Shown piece after piece: positions 21,485 through 28,452 of a stretch of 28,452 nucleotides of DNA. Made by a program: the position numbers and the translations under genes. A model generated the notes under the pieces. That model was not told where the DNA came from and ran no database searches. It saw nothing but the letters and a program-made list of their open reading frames with translations. How positions within the stretch are numbered: position 1 is the stretch's first letter; every line of letters starts with the position of its first letter. The stretch is from IMG/VR virus record IMGVR_UViG_3300006033_000793, positions 1 through 28,452 of that record. One strand, given 5' to 3'. The DNA is from a virus.

Positions 21485-22002
21485 TGTACCAGGGCTACAA
21501 CATCAAGATGGCATTGCCTCCTAGCGTGCCGATTGCCGCGATGGACGATTTTGACAAGGGTTTCAGCCGCGCTGCACCGGCCCCTGATACCAGCGCGGCT
21601 TCGGGGGGTTGTGGGCGCTCCTATGGGCCTCTGGCGGCCCCGCCCGATTTGCTGGCTTTTGTCCGTGCGCACCCGGTTCGTTACGTGAGCGATGCCCTGT
21701 GCTTGTCGCGCGGCACCGTGCACAACTTGCTGGCGGGCTACTGGCCCACTGACGCCCGCAAGATCACACAGGCCTGGGATCTGTACAAGGGCCGGCACTT
21801 CAAGCGCAGCACCTCCTGGTTCATCCGCCGCGTGGGCGCCGACGGTTTGCTGCGCCACGGCCGCAAGGTGTACGGCGCCGCGCAGCTGGCCAGTCGGGCG
21901 GGCGAGTTGCTGGCGGTGGCGCGGTCTGCCGACGGTGCGCTGGTGGCGGTGGCGCTGGAGCTGCCCGCTGAGCGCATCAACTTGCAGCGCCTGGAGGGCT
22001 GA
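21484..22002 (+). CDS. Hypothetical protein with helix-turn-helix
   Basis: A 172-residue protein whose central part reads as a DNA-binding helix-turn-helix: HPVRYVSDALCLSRGTVHNL followed by LAGYWPTDARKITQAWDLYK. The N-terminal 55 residues are low-complexity and Ala/Ser/Pro-rich. The start is ATG 21484 in the preceding stop. It may be a regulator of the middle genes that follow. The family is not recognised. Confidence 0.55.
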   Translation: MYQGYNIKMALPPSVPIAAMDDFDKGFSRAAPAPDTSAASGGCGRSYGPLAAPPDLLAFVRAHPVRYVSDALCLSRGTVHNLLAGYWPTDARKITQAWDLYKGRHFKRSTSWFIRRVGADGLLRHGRKVYGAAQLASRAGELLAVARSADGALVAVALELPAERINLQRLEG

Positions 22003-22004
22003 CC

Positions 22005-22250
22005 ATGGACCGTTATTTCACTGTCATCGAAACCGTGGCGGCTGTGGCGGGCATGCTGGGCGCCGCTCTGCTGGCCAGTACGGTGCACCCGGGCCTGGGC
22101 TTTGCTGCGTTCCTGGTCAGCAATGTGGGCTGGCTGGTGTTCAGTGCGGGGCATGGCCACTGGCGCATGTTTGCGCAGCAGGGGGTGTTTTTGCTCACAA
22201 GCCTGCTGGGTGTGTGGAACTGGTGGCTTGGGCCCCTGTGGCTGGGTTGA
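22005..22250 (+). CDS. Small multi-pass membrane protein
   Basis: An 81-residue, very hydrophobic protein with three likely transmembrane helices (VIETVAAVAGMLGAALLAST; GFAAFLVSNVGWLVFSAGHG; FLLTSLLGVWNWWLGPLWLG). The N-W-W-rich third helix is reminiscent of half-size PnuC/YgjV-like membrane proteins, but at this length I would not call it a transporter. It is in the middle operon just ahead of gemA. A role at the host membrane is all that can be suggested. Confidence 0.6.
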   Translation: MDRYFTVIETVAAVAGMLGAALLASTVHPGLGFAAFLVSNVGWLVFSAGHGHWRMFAQQGVFLLTSLLGVWNWWLGPLWLG

Positions 22251-22257
22251 TGCAACC

Positions 22258-22728
22258 ATGACCAAGACCGCAACCCGCAACAGCCACCTGGCTGCGATGC
22301 ACATGGCGCAGAAGGCGCTGAACCTGACCGCTGAAGAAGCGAGCGCGCTGAAGCTGGCGGTGACGGGCGTGGCCAGCGCGGCCGACATGACGGCTCTGCA
22401 GCGCCGCCAGTACCTGGCGCACCTGGCGGGGATGCAGGCCAGCGCGGCGGTGGCGCGTGGGCAAAAGCCTGCCTACGTGCCCAAGCGCCCGGCGCTGGTG
22501 CGCAACATTGACGACGCTGGCGACCAGCAGTGGGGCAAGGCCCGGGCGCTGTGGCACGCGCTGGCCGCAGCCGGTGTGGTACACACCGACACCGATGCCG
22601 CACTGCAGTCTTATGCCACGCGCCAGACCGGTGTCAGCGCCTGGCGCTTTCAGACACAGCCGCAGATCACTCGGGTGATTGAAGCGCTGAAAAAATGGGC
22701 CAAGCGCTCGAATGTGGAACTCAAATAA
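22258..22728 (+). CDS. gemA: GemA-like regulator (Mu gp16, DUF1018)
   Basis: A 156-residue protein with the DUF1018/GemA pattern: an N-terminal basic region, then ITRVIEALKKWAKRSNVELK at the very end and a central SAWRFQTQ segment after LWHALAAAGVVHTDTDAALQSYATRQTG-type sequence. In Mu, GemA affects host gene expression and DNA supercoiling and is encoded next to mor, exactly as here. The stop TAA overlaps the mor start (TAATG). ATG 22258 is chosen because the open frame upstream (to 22102) lies within the membrane-protein gene. Confidence 0.85.
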   Translation: MTKTATRNSHLAAMHMAQKALNLTAEEASALKLAVTGVASAADMTALQRRQYLAHLAGMQASAAVARGQKPAYVPKRPALVRNIDDAGDQQWGKARALWHALAAAGVVHTDTDAALQSYATRQTGVSAWRFQTQPQITRVIEALKKWAKRSNVELK

Positions 22729-23180
22729 TGACCCAACGCCGTTACATGACCGCCGCTGAGCTGGCCGTGCTCGAAGCCATGCTGCCCGAGAAAATGACCG
22801 ACCGCATGCGCGACGTGGCGGTGTGTATGTTTGAGGCGCTGGTGTTGCTGGATGCCCGGGCCGGGCAGGCGGCGCCGGATGGCGGGTGGCTGGCGCAGCT
22901 GCAGGCCTGGAGCGCCCAGGTGATGGCTCAGATGCAGCACATTGCCAACGAAGTGGGGGGTGAGGCCATTTACTTTGCCAAGGGCCTGGCGATGCACGTG
23001 AGCAGCCGCGATCGCGAGCTGTACGCCAAGTTCAATGGGCACAACCACCGGGAGCTAGCCAAGCTGTATGACATTACCGAAACGCGGGTGCGCCAGATCA
23101 TTGCGGCCATTGAGCGAGAGCGGTTTTTGGCCAGGCAGAACAGGCTGCCTGGTTTTGACGATGATGAAGATGGTTCCTGA
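22728..23180 (+). CDS. mor: Mor-family transcriptional activator of late or middle genes
   Basis: A 150-residue protein ending in a Mor/C-type helix-turn-helix at about 107-126 (HRELAKLYDITETRVRQIIA) preceded by the family's EIYVAKG-like segment (GGEAIYFAKGLAMHVSSRDR) and FNGHN. Mor proteins dimerise on a dyad and recruit RNA polymerase to a promoter lacking a good -35 box. Here mor is the last gene of the early/middle operon and is followed by a terminator and then the head genes, so it probably activates the rightward late promoter and perhaps also one for the left arm. No separate C gene is visible in the window. The length is close to Mu Mor (129) and C (140). Confidence 0.88.
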   Translation: MTQRRYMTAAELAVLEAMLPEKMTDRMRDVAVCMFEALVLLDARAGQAAPDGGWLAQLQAWSAQVMAQMQHIANEVGGEAIYFAKGLAMHVSSRDRELYAKFNGHNHRELAKLYDITETRVRQIIAAIERERFLARQNRLPGFDDDEDGS

Positions 23181-23207
23181 TGTCAGGAAAAATGATCAGC
23201 TACACAC

Positions 23208-23242
23208 AGCCCCTGATGCACCGAATGCACAGGGGCTTTTTT
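23208..23242 (+). terminator. Intrinsic terminator after mor
   Basis: AGCCCCTG at 23208-23215 pairs perfectly with CAGGGGCT at 23230-23237 around a 14-base loop and is followed directly by a T-run to 23242, then CTTT. This is a strong Rho-independent terminator on the plus strand. It lies 28 bases beyond the mor stop and separates middle from late transcription. Confidence 0.9.
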
Positions 23243-23293
23243 CTTTAAGGGCTTTCAGCGGCCCAAAATGCCGCCCACCGCGACAGTGTGGGC
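23243..23293 (+). promoter_or_regulatory. Expected late promoter region upstream of protease gene
   Basis: A fresh promoter is required between the terminator and the protease gene, and Mor-type activation is expected here. The 50 bases contain GGGCTTTCAGCGGCCC, an imperfect dyad, but no recognisable -35 box, which is normal for Mor/C-dependent promoters. The assignment rests on position. Confidence 0.35.
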
Positions 23294-24475
23294 ATGGCGA
23301 AACAAACCCCCTCCCACACAACGCAAGCAAGCCTGACCGCAGTGGCCATTGCGGTGTGCAGCTTTGCAGCCGCCACTCCGGGTGACGTGGCCGTGCAGTT
23401 GCCCGATGGGCTGGTGCTGTTGCAAGTCACGCCAGCGGGTGAGTTTGGCCCCAGCGACGGCCGCCCGGTGGATCACCCGCTGTGGCGCGTGGATGCGCAG
23501 AGCGCCCAGGGCGTGATTGCCCGTTTCAGCGCATTGGTCCAGCCCCCGGTGATCGACTACGAACACCAGACCCTGAACAAAGAAAAGAACGGCCAGCCCG
23601 CACCGGCGGCGGGCTGGATGCGTGAGCTGCGCTGGCTGGAGGGCAAAGGCCTGTACGCCGTGACCGAGCTGACCGCTCGCGCCAAAGCCCTGATTGACGC
23701 CAAGGAGTACCTGTACTTCAGTCCCGTTTTCGAATTTGACCGGCGCACCGGCACGGTGCTGTCGGTGCACATGGGCGCGTTGACCAACAACCCGGCCATT
23801 CACGGCATGGAGCCGCTGTCTTTGCTGGCAGCGGCCACGGCTGCTTTTTTGATTCCAACCCACCACCAGGAGCCCGACTTGAACCCTTTGCTCAAGGCTG
23901 TGCTGGCCGCCCTCGGCCTGCCAGACAACACCACCGAAACCGCCGCCTGCACCGCCCTGAGCGCTGTGGGCTCCATTGCCACGCTGCAGGCCCAGGCCGG
24001 TGCCGCGCGCCAGGCACTGGCGCTGCCCGCTGATGCCACGGCAGACGCTGTGGTGGCGGCTTGCACCAGTTTGCGCACGGCCACACCGGCTGCACCGGAC
24101 CCGGCGAAGTTTGTGCCGGTGGCCGTGGTGGAAGAGCTGCGCACCAACATTGCGGTGTTGAGCGCTCGCCAGCGCGACTTTGACATCGACGACAAAGTGA
24201 AACCCGCCCTGGCCGATGGCCGCTTGCTGCCCGCTCAGGAGGCGTGGGCGCGCGACTTGGGCAAATCCAACATGGCGGCACTGACCGCCTACCTGGCCAC
24301 AGCGCAGCCCATTGCAGCGCTGAACGGCACCCAGACCGGCGGCAAGCCGCCCGCGTCAACCGGTGCAGCCCAAGGTGCCCAACAGCTGTCTGCTGCCGAG
24401 CTGGCGGTGTGCAGCGCCATGGGCCTGAGCGCTGACCAGTACCGCGCTGTGACGCCCGCCACTGCTGTGGCCTGA
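23294..24475 (+). CDS. Phage capsid protease-scaffold fusion (Mu gpI-like)
   Basis: A 393-residue protein combining a head-maturation protease (about 1-170) with a scaffold part (about 195-393), as in Mu I/Z. The protease half shows VAVQLPDGLVLLQVTPAGEF, VIDYEHQTLNKEKNGQPAPA, AAGWMRELRWLEGKGLYAVT and AKEYLYFSPVFEFDRRTGTV, strongly typical of Mu-like prophage I proteins (PF10123). The C-terminal half is Ala-rich and helical, like scaffolds that are degraded after assembly. Start: ATG 23294; a GTG two codons upstream (23288) is also possible. It opens the rightward late operon. In Mu, I follows G, but here G is on the other arm. Confidence 0.9.
   Translation: MAKQTPSHTTQASLTAVAIAVCSFAAATPGDVAVQLPDGLVLLQVTPAGEFGPSDGRPVDHPLWRVDAQSAQGVIARFSALVQPPVIDYEHQTLNKEKNGQPAPAAGWMRELRWLEGKGLYAVTELTARAKALIDAKEYLYFSPVFEFDRRTGTVLSVHMGALTNNPAIHGMEPLSLLAAATAAFLIPTHHQEPDLNPLLKAVLAALGLPDNTTETAACTALSAVGSIATLQAQAGAARQALALPADATADAVVAACTSLRTATPAAPDPAKFVPVAVVEELRTNIAVLSARQRDFDIDDKVKPALADGRLLPAQEAWARDLGKSNMAALTAYLATAQPIAALNGTQTGGKPPASTGAAQGAQQLSAAELAVCSAMGLSADQYRAVTPATAVA
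23879..24475 (+). CDS. Probable internally initiated scaffold protein (Mu gpZ-like), nested in the protease gene
   Basis: Within the protease gene a TTG codon at 23879 is preceded six bases upstream by AGGAG (23868-23872), an excellent ribosome site in the middle of a reading frame. Translation from it gives a 198-residue protein beginning at LNPLLKAVLAALGLPDN, precisely where the protease part ends and the helical scaffold part begins. In Mu the scaffold Z is made from an in-frame start within I, so the same arrangement is likely here. TTG is a weak start codon, which the strong ribosome site would offset. Confidence 0.6.
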   Translation: MNPLLKAVLAALGLPDNTTETAACTALSAVGSIATLQAQAGAARQALALPADATADAVVAACTSLRTATPAAPDPAKFVPVAVVEELRTNIAVLSARQRDFDIDDKVKPALADGRLLPAQEAWARDLGKSNMAALTAYLATAQPIAALNGTQTGGKPPASTGAAQGAQQLSAAELAVCSAMGLSADQYRAVTPATAVA

Positions 24476-24510
24476 GCCAACACACCCACCACCCCACAAC
24501 GGACCAGCCC

Positions 24511-24921
24511 ATGACCGCACTCACCCAAGACCGCAACACCCTGCGCCGCAACGGCGACCAGATGGAGCCCCCCGTGGCCGCAGCGACCCGCATCTTTGCC
24601 GGGTCCATGGTCGCTATCAACACCGGCGGCTATGCCGTGCCAGGTGCCACGTCCACCACCCTCAAGGCCGCTGGCGTGGCCGAGCACCGCGCTGACAACT
24701 CGGCCGGTGCGGCTGGCGACATCCGGGTGCGCGTGAGCAAGGGCGTGCATCAGTTGGGCAACAGCGCCTCCACCGATGCCATTGCCCTGGCCGACATTGG
24801 CGCTGATTGCTACATGGTGGACGACCAGACCGTCGCCAAGACCAGTGGCACCAGCACACGCAGTGTGGCCGGCAAGGTGTTTGACGTGGATGCCGATGGC
24901 GTCTGGGTCAAGTTCAACTGA
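24511..24921 (+). CDS. Capsid decoration (cement) protein
   Basis: A 136-residue, Ala/Gly/Thr-rich, beta-type protein between scaffold and major head genes. Patterns such as ATRIFAGSMVAINTGGYAVP, GVAEHRADNSAGAAGDIRVR and GKVFDVDADGVWVKFN, with alternating strands, match the small head-stabilising proteins found in this position in Mu-like and B3-like phages. It would bind the outside of the mature capsid. The assignment comes from pattern and gene order. Confidence 0.75.
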   Translation: MTALTQDRNTLRRNGDQMEPPVAAATRIFAGSMVAINTGGYAVPGATSTTLKAAGVAEHRADNSAGAAGDIRVRVSKGVHQLGNSASTDAIALADIGADCYMVDDQTVAKTSGTSTRSVAGKVFDVDADGVWVKFN

Positions 24922-24954
24922 CCACCCCACCCACCATCACAAGAAGAGCGAACC

Positions 24955-25845
24955 ATGATCATCAATCACGCCAACCTGTCCATCCTCCACCAATCTTTCA
25001 GCGCGGCTTTCCAGATGGGAATGACCAGCACTGCCCCCATGTGGAGCCAGTGCGCCACGCTGGTGCCCAGCTCCAGCTCTGAGCAAAAGTACGGCTGGCT
25101 GGGCAAGATCACCAAGTTCCGCGAATGGATTGGCGAGCGCCAGCTCCAAAACCTGGTCGCCCACGACTACGCCATCAAGAACAAGACGTTCGAAAACAGC
25201 GTCACAGTCAACCGTGACGAAATCGAGGATGACCAGTTCGGTGTCTATCGTCCTGTGGTGGAGCAAATTGGCCAAGATGCCGCCCAGCACCCCGACGAAA
25301 TGGTGTTTGGCTTGATGAAAGCAGGTTTCACCACGCCTTGCTACGACGGTCAGTATTTCTTCGACACCGATCACCCTGTGGGCGCACCTGGCAAGCAGGT
25401 CAGTGTGAGCAACTTCCAGGGTGGCAGCGGCACGCCCTGGTTTTTGCTGGACACCACCAAGGTGCTCAAACCCATCATTTACCAAAAGCGCCGCGACTAC
25501 GCCATTACCGCCAAGACCAGCCTGACCGACGACAACGTCTTCAGCCGCAATGAGTTCATTTGGGGTGCTGACGGGCGCGGCAATACCGGCTTTGGCTTGT
25601 GGCAGCTGGCCTATGCCAGCAAAGAGACGCTGGACATCACCAGCTACGCCGAGGCACGGGCCGAGCACCAAAGCTTTGTGGGCGACAACGGCAAGCCGCT
25701 GGTCATCCGCAGTAATGAGCTGTGGGTGCCGCCGAACCTGGAGAAGGCAGCGCTGGAGGTGGTGCAGGCCGAGCGCCTGGCCAACGGCGCCTCCAACGTG
25801 ATGCGCAACCTGTCCAAAGTGGTCGTTTGCCCCTGGTTGATCTGA
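24955..25845 (+). CDS. Major head (capsid) protein, Mu gpT-like
   Basis: A 296-residue major capsid subunit of the Mu gpT family (PF10124). It begins MIINHANLSILHQSFSAAFQ and continues with MWSQCATLVPSSSSEQKYGW, KITKFREWIGERQLQNLVAH, YAIKNKTFENSVTVNRDEIE and DDQFGVYRPVVEQIGQDAAQ, the strongly conserved block of these proteins. Later come YFDTDHP-like FFDTDHPVGAPGKQ, NLSKVVVCPWL at the end, and ANGASN before it. The length is normal (Mu T is 305). It follows a decoration protein and precedes the FluMu/HI1506-like gene, as in other phages of this type. Confidence 0.94.
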   Translation: MIINHANLSILHQSFSAAFQMGMTSTAPMWSQCATLVPSSSSEQKYGWLGKITKFREWIGERQLQNLVAHDYAIKNKTFENSVTVNRDEIEDDQFGVYRPVVEQIGQDAAQHPDEMVFGLMKAGFTTPCYDGQYFFDTDHPVGAPGKQVSVSNFQGGSGTPWFLLDTTKVLKPIIYQKRRDYAITAKTSLTDDNVFSRNEFIWGADGRGNTGFGLWQLAYASKETLDITSYAEARAEHQSFVGDNGKPLVIRSNELWVPPNLEKAALEVVQAERLANGASNVMRNLSKVVVCPWLI

Positions 25846-25898
25846 CCCAGGCCGCTGCGCCCATCGTACAAACCTTGAACCCCTCTGGAGAAGCCCAC

Positions 25899-26156
25899 AT
25901 GGCCACCGCCAAAAACAGCACCAAATCTGCCACCGCAGCCAAACCCCTTGCCACCAAACCCGAGCAGGGTGATAAGCCCAAAGGCTTGAAGGTGGTGCCC
26001 AAGCGGGCTGGTTTTCGCCGCGCTGGCTTTGCCTTTCCCGATGGCGAAACAACCTTGCCCCTGGCCGAGTTGAGTGACGAGCAGTACGCACAGCTCACCA
26101 CCGAACCCATGCTGGTGACCATGTTGGTGGATCTGGACGTGCCCGCCACCGCCTGA
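25899..26156 (+). CDS. HI1506-like (FluMu) small head-region protein
   Basis: An 85-residue protein with a basic, Ala/Thr/Lys-rich N-terminus and the core KRAGFRRAGFAFPDGETTLP, LAELSDEQYAQLTTEPMLVT, the signature of FluMu N-terminal-type proteins (HI1506 of the Haemophilus Mu-like prophage). ATG 25899 has CTGGAG nine bases upstream. The function is unknown; it lies consistently between the major head and gp36-like genes. Confidence 0.8.
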   Translation: MATAKNSTKSATAAKPLATKPEQGDKPKGLKVVPKRAGFRRAGFAFPDGETTLPLAELSDEQYAQLTTEPMLVTMLVDLDVPATA

Positions 26157-26177
26157 TACAGCCTGAGCCCGCCCACC

Positions 26178-26717
26178 ATGCCTTACATCACAACCGCTGA
26201 GCTGGCTGAGCGCCCAGGGGCCCGCGAGCTGGCCCAGGTGGCCAGCGCCGAGCACCTGGCCGTGACGGACTACGCGCTGATGGATGCCACGCTGCGCGGC
26301 ACCGACCGCAGCGCCTGGACGTTGGCCCAGCTGGATGCGGCCGATGCCGCGCTGGCCCGGGTTGAAGACGCGGTGGCTGAGGCCAGCGCGTTGATTGACG
26401 GCTACCTGGTGCAGGGCGGCTACACGCTGCCACTGGACTTGGGTGCCAGTGCGTCCAGCAAAAATGTGTTGACGGCATGGGCGCGGGCCATGGCGCGCTA
26501 CCTACTGAACCAGCACCGCATTACCGACGAGACCAAAGACCCGGTGGCGCGCGACAACCGAGATGCGCACCGCATGCTGGCGCTGGTGGCCCAGGGCAAG
26601 TTCAGCCTGGGCGTGGCAGACCCAGCGGCCAGCGCAGCAGCGGGCAGCGCCACCGATGTGCGCTTTGCCGGGGCCGCGCCGGTGTTTGGCCGCTCACAGC
26701 TCAACGCGTTTCGGTAA
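26178..26717 (+). CDS. Mu gp36-like head-tail connector protein (DUF1320)
   Basis: A 179-residue protein starting MPYITTAELAERPGARELAQ, with VEDAVAEASALIDGYLVQGG, YTLPLD and WARAMARYLLNQHRI, the DUF1320 (Mu gp36) pattern of a helical head-completion or adaptor protein. It is followed by a gp37-like gene as in Mu. Confidence 0.88.
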   Translation: MPYITTAELAERPGARELAQVASAEHLAVTDYALMDATLRGTDRSAWTLAQLDAADAALARVEDAVAEASALIDGYLVQGGYTLPLDLGASASSKNVLTAWARAMARYLLNQHRITDETKDPVARDNRDAHRMLALVAQGKFSLGVADPAASAAAGSATDVRFAGAAPVFGRSQLNAFR

Positions 26718-26726
26718 AGCCGCAGC

Positions 26727-27149
26727 ATGGACACCACGCTCATTCTTGGACGCTTGAAGGCCCGCCTGGTGGGCTTGCGCGAGATCGAATCAGCCGCCGG
26801 GCTGGACGCCGCGATGCGTGGCAACCGGGTGGCGCCGGCGGTGTACCTCATACCGCTGGCCGAGCGCGGCACGCTGATTGAGGACACCGGCCCTGCCTCG
26901 CAGGTGGAGGATCGTGTGTTTGGCGTCATCCAGGTGGTGAACACGCTGGACCCTTTGGGCACACCTGGCGTGCTGGACCTGGCGGGCTTGCGCGCTCAGG
27001 TGAAGGCCGCGCTGATTGGCTGGGTGCCCGATGACGATACGGGCGAGCCGGTGTGGTTTCTGGGCGGCGAACTGGTGCAGTTTGCGGGCGATGGGCGGCT
27101 GTGGTGGAGCGACGAATTCACCTTCAAAAACTATTACAGGAGCGCCTGA
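26727..27149 (+). CDS. Mu gp37-like protein (tail terminator family)
   Basis: A 140-residue protein with VAPAVYLIPLAERGTLIEDT, VEDRVFGVIQVVNTLDPLGT, DLAGLRAQVKAALIGWVPDD and GELVQFAGDGRLWWSDEFTF, matching the Mu gp37/phage tail terminator pattern (an alpha/beta protein that caps the tail tube at the neck). The position between the gp36-like and tail-tube genes agrees. The next start is two bases after its stop. Confidence 0.8.
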   Translation: MDTTLILGRLKARLVGLREIESAAGLDAAMRGNRVAPAVYLIPLAERGTLIEDTGPASQVEDRVFGVIQVVNTLDPLGTPGVLDLAGLRAQVKAALIGWVPDDDTGEPVWFLGGELVQFAGDGRLWWSDEFTFKNYYRSA

Positions 27150-27150
27150 C

Positions 27151-27333
27151 ATGGCCAAGAACTCTTCCCCAACGCCTCAAGCCGGCGCCGCGAACGACGC
27201 GCCCAACAACACACCGACCCCCGACAACACCCCTTTGCCGGGTGGCGGCAGCTGGCGCTGGGACCCGGTGCAGGCCTGCTGGGCAGATGATGCCGCGCCT
27301 GCTGCCATCCCTTCTGTGCCCACGTCGGAGTAA
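27151..27333 (+). CDS. Small Pro/Asn-rich phage protein (60 aa)
   Basis: A 60-residue protein starting ATG 27151, two bases after the gp37-like stop, with an ACAGGAG ribosome site just upstream. It is rich in Pro, Thr, Ala and Asn (APNNTPTPDNTPLPGG-like) and ends around GSWRWDPVQACWADDAAP. It occupies the place of Mu gp38. Its likely disordered, Trp-containing sequence gives no function. Confidence 0.65.
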   Translation: MAKNSSPTPQAGAANDAPNNTPTPDNTPLPGGGSWRWDPVQACWADDAAPAAIPSVPTSE

Positions 27334-27339
27334 CGCACC

Positions 27340-28305
27340 ATGACCCGCTACATCAAGAAAACCGTCGTCCTGGGCAAGGTCGAGACCACCCCCGGCACGG
27401 ACGCAACCCCCACGGGTGCTGCCAATGCCATCAAGGCGCACGACCTGTCGATCACCCCGCTGGAGCTGAGCGCCACTGAGGTGGCTTCCATGACGGGCTG
27501 GTTCGGTTCGGCTCAGTCGTTTCCTGGCACCTCCTATTCGAAGTGCAGTTTCTCGGTGCTCTTGTCGGGCGCCGGCCTGGCGGCCACGGCGCCGGTATGG
27601 GGTGCGTTGCTGCTGGGCTGCGGCATGGCAGAGGCCACAGGCCTGCTCACGCCGAACCGGGTGGAATATCTGCCGATCACAGACCTGCTCAAGACCTTGA
27701 CCCTGTACTGGTACGACGACGGCCTGCTGCACAAGCTGGTGGGCGCCAGGGGCACGGTCAAGCTCTCGGCCAAAGTGGGCGAGGTGCCCAAGCTGGTGTT
27801 CGAGTTCACCGGCCTGGAAGCTACCCCGACGGCGGTGGCCAACGTGGCGCCCACGCTCACCGCCTGGAAAGACCCGGTCGCCATCACCCGGGCCAACGTC
27901 ACCGACATCACGCTGGGTTGCACCTATGCGGCCGGCGCGCTGGCCGCTGGCGTGGCCTACAACAGCTCGGGCCTGGAGCTGGACTGGGGCAACCAGGTGG
28001 CGTTCAGCCCGCTGCTCACTGATGAGGAGGTGGTGCTGCAGGACCGCAAGATCAAAGGCTCGATGGGCCTGGCGCTGACGGCGGCGCAGGAAGCCGCCTT
28101 CATTGGTCATATCAAGAGCCGCACGGTGCAGAGCCTGGGCTTTGTCATTGGCAAAACCAGCGGCAACCAGATTCTGCTGCATGCCCCGGCCATGGTGCTC
28201 AAGGCGCACCGCAAAGAAGACTTGAATGGCAAGCGCATGGTCGGCCTGGACTTCGAGCTCGACCCTGTAGCCGGCAACGACGAGCTGCGCATCGTCAGCC
28301 TGTGA
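27340..28305 (+). CDS. Phage tail tube protein (siphovirus-type)
   Basis: A 321-residue protein resembling the tail tube proteins of Mu-like phages with long, flexible tails (B3/D3112 type). It begins RYIKKTVVLGKVETTPGTDA and contains LSITPLELSATEVASMTGWF, PVWGALLLGCGMAEAT, LTLYWYDDGLLHKLVGARGT and VKLSAKVGEVPKLVFEFTGL, then ends RMVGLDFELDPVAGNDELRI. The large beta-barrel-like domain with GLEAxP-type insertion is typical. It takes the place where Mu has a contractile sheath gene (L), so the tail is predicted to be non-contractile. Confidence 0.8.
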   Translation: MTRYIKKTVVLGKVETTPGTDATPTGAANAIKAHDLSITPLELSATEVASMTGWFGSAQSFPGTSYSKCSFSVLLSGAGLAATAPVWGALLLGCGMAEATGLLTPNRVEYLPITDLLKTLTLYWYDDGLLHKLVGARGTVKLSAKVGEVPKLVFEFTGLEATPTAVANVAPTLTAWKDPVAITRANVTDITLGCTYAAGALAAGVAYNSSGLELDWGNQVAFSPLLTDEEVVLQDRKIKGSMGLALTAAQEAAFIGHIKSRTVQSLGFVIGKTSGNQILLHAPAMVLKAHRKEDLNGKRMVGLDFELDPVAGNDELRIVSL

Positions 28306-28339
28306 GCCTTCATTTTTCAATCACCCGGAGCTTTTCTTC

Positions 28340-28452
28340 ATGTTCGTCGTTACCCAGAAACCCACTTTCACGGCCCCCGTCACTGCCAAAGTGCCCAGCG
28401 ACGGCGGGAAGTTCACACCCGTGAAGTTCACCGTGGTGTTCAAGGCGCTGGA
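28340..28452 (+). CDS. Probable tail assembly chaperone (5' part, cut by window edge)
   Basis: ATG 28340 opens a frame to the window edge that reads MFVVTQKPTFTAPVTAKVPS and continues DGGKFTPVKFTVVFKAL. The opening is that of tail assembly chaperones following the tail tube gene in B3-like phages. CCCGGAG lies about 10 bases upstream. Only 37 residues are visible, so the call is tentative. Confidence 0.55.
   Translation, partial: MFVVTQKPTFTAPVTAKVPSDGGKFTPVKFTVVFKAL

Noticed and set aside
22005-22250. Calling the small membrane protein a PnuC-type nicotinamide transporter
   Set aside because: It has only three helices in 81 residues and none of the substrate-binding motifs I would require.
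27124-28320. 398-codon open frame on the minus strand
   Set aside because: It is opposite the tail tube gene and has shadow-type composition; tail tube and gp37-like motifs support the plus strand.
1-28452. CRISPR arrays, tRNA or rRNA genes, insertion sequences separate from the phage
   Set aside because: I saw no regularly spaced repeats, no cloverleaf-like segment and no second transposase; the only recombinase is the phage transposase.

Overview
The window holds most of a transposable (Mu-like) prophage inserted in a GC-rich, probably betaproteobacterial chromosome. Comamonadaceae or Burkholderiales is my guess, from the high GC and from products that resemble BcepMu, B3 and D3112 phage families; no host marker settles it. 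About 410-430 bases at the left edge are host DNA: the 3' part of a chaperone-usher outer-membrane usher gene that stops abruptly where phage sequence begins. The right end of the prophage lies beyond the window, which closes at the start of a tail gene.

Left arm (about 430-12774, all on the minus strand). Read in the direction of transcription from 12774 it carries a CI-type immunity repressor and a four-gene cargo block: a small two-helix membrane protein, a soluble protein with a possible TPR-like stretch, a YejK/NdpA-type nucleoid-associated protein and a three-helix membrane protein. Then come a putative holin, a lytic transglycosylase with an unusual membrane N-terminus, an Rz/Rz1 spanin pair, a DksA/TraR-type zinc-finger protein, Mu gp25-, gp26- and gp27-like proteins, large terminase, portal, a MuF head protein with a C-terminal PBECR2-type nuclease domain, a 48-residue overlapping ORF, and a gpG-like morphogenesis protein next to the phage end.

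Right arm (12857-28452, all on the plus strand). A short control region with repeated AAGTTCAC half-sites separates the arms. It is followed by a BcepMu gp16-family DNA-binding protein, a Rha-type regulator, a second CI-type helix-turn-helix protein paralogous to the repressor, a winged-helix protein, a DUF3102 protein, a D,D(35)E transposase (MuA-like), an AAA+ target-selection ATPase (MuB-like) and a chain of small early or middle genes including DUF3164, GemA and Mor. A strong intrinsic terminator follows mor. The late operon then starts with protease/scaffold, capsid decoration protein, major head protein, head-tail connection proteins, a tail tube of the kind found in long non-contractile tails, and the start of a probable tail assembly chaperone.

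The genes form a complete programme: repression or Rha/gp16 control, replicative transposition by A and B, Mor switching on late genes, packaging and head assembly split between the two arms, then lysis. Three things stand out. The head and packaging module is split, with terminase, portal, MuF, gpG and lysis in an inverted left arm and protease, scaffold and capsid in the right arm. The cargo block has lower GC than its surroundings and lies between repressor and holin, where exclusion or defence genes would be plausible. The MuF protein carries a toxin-like domain.
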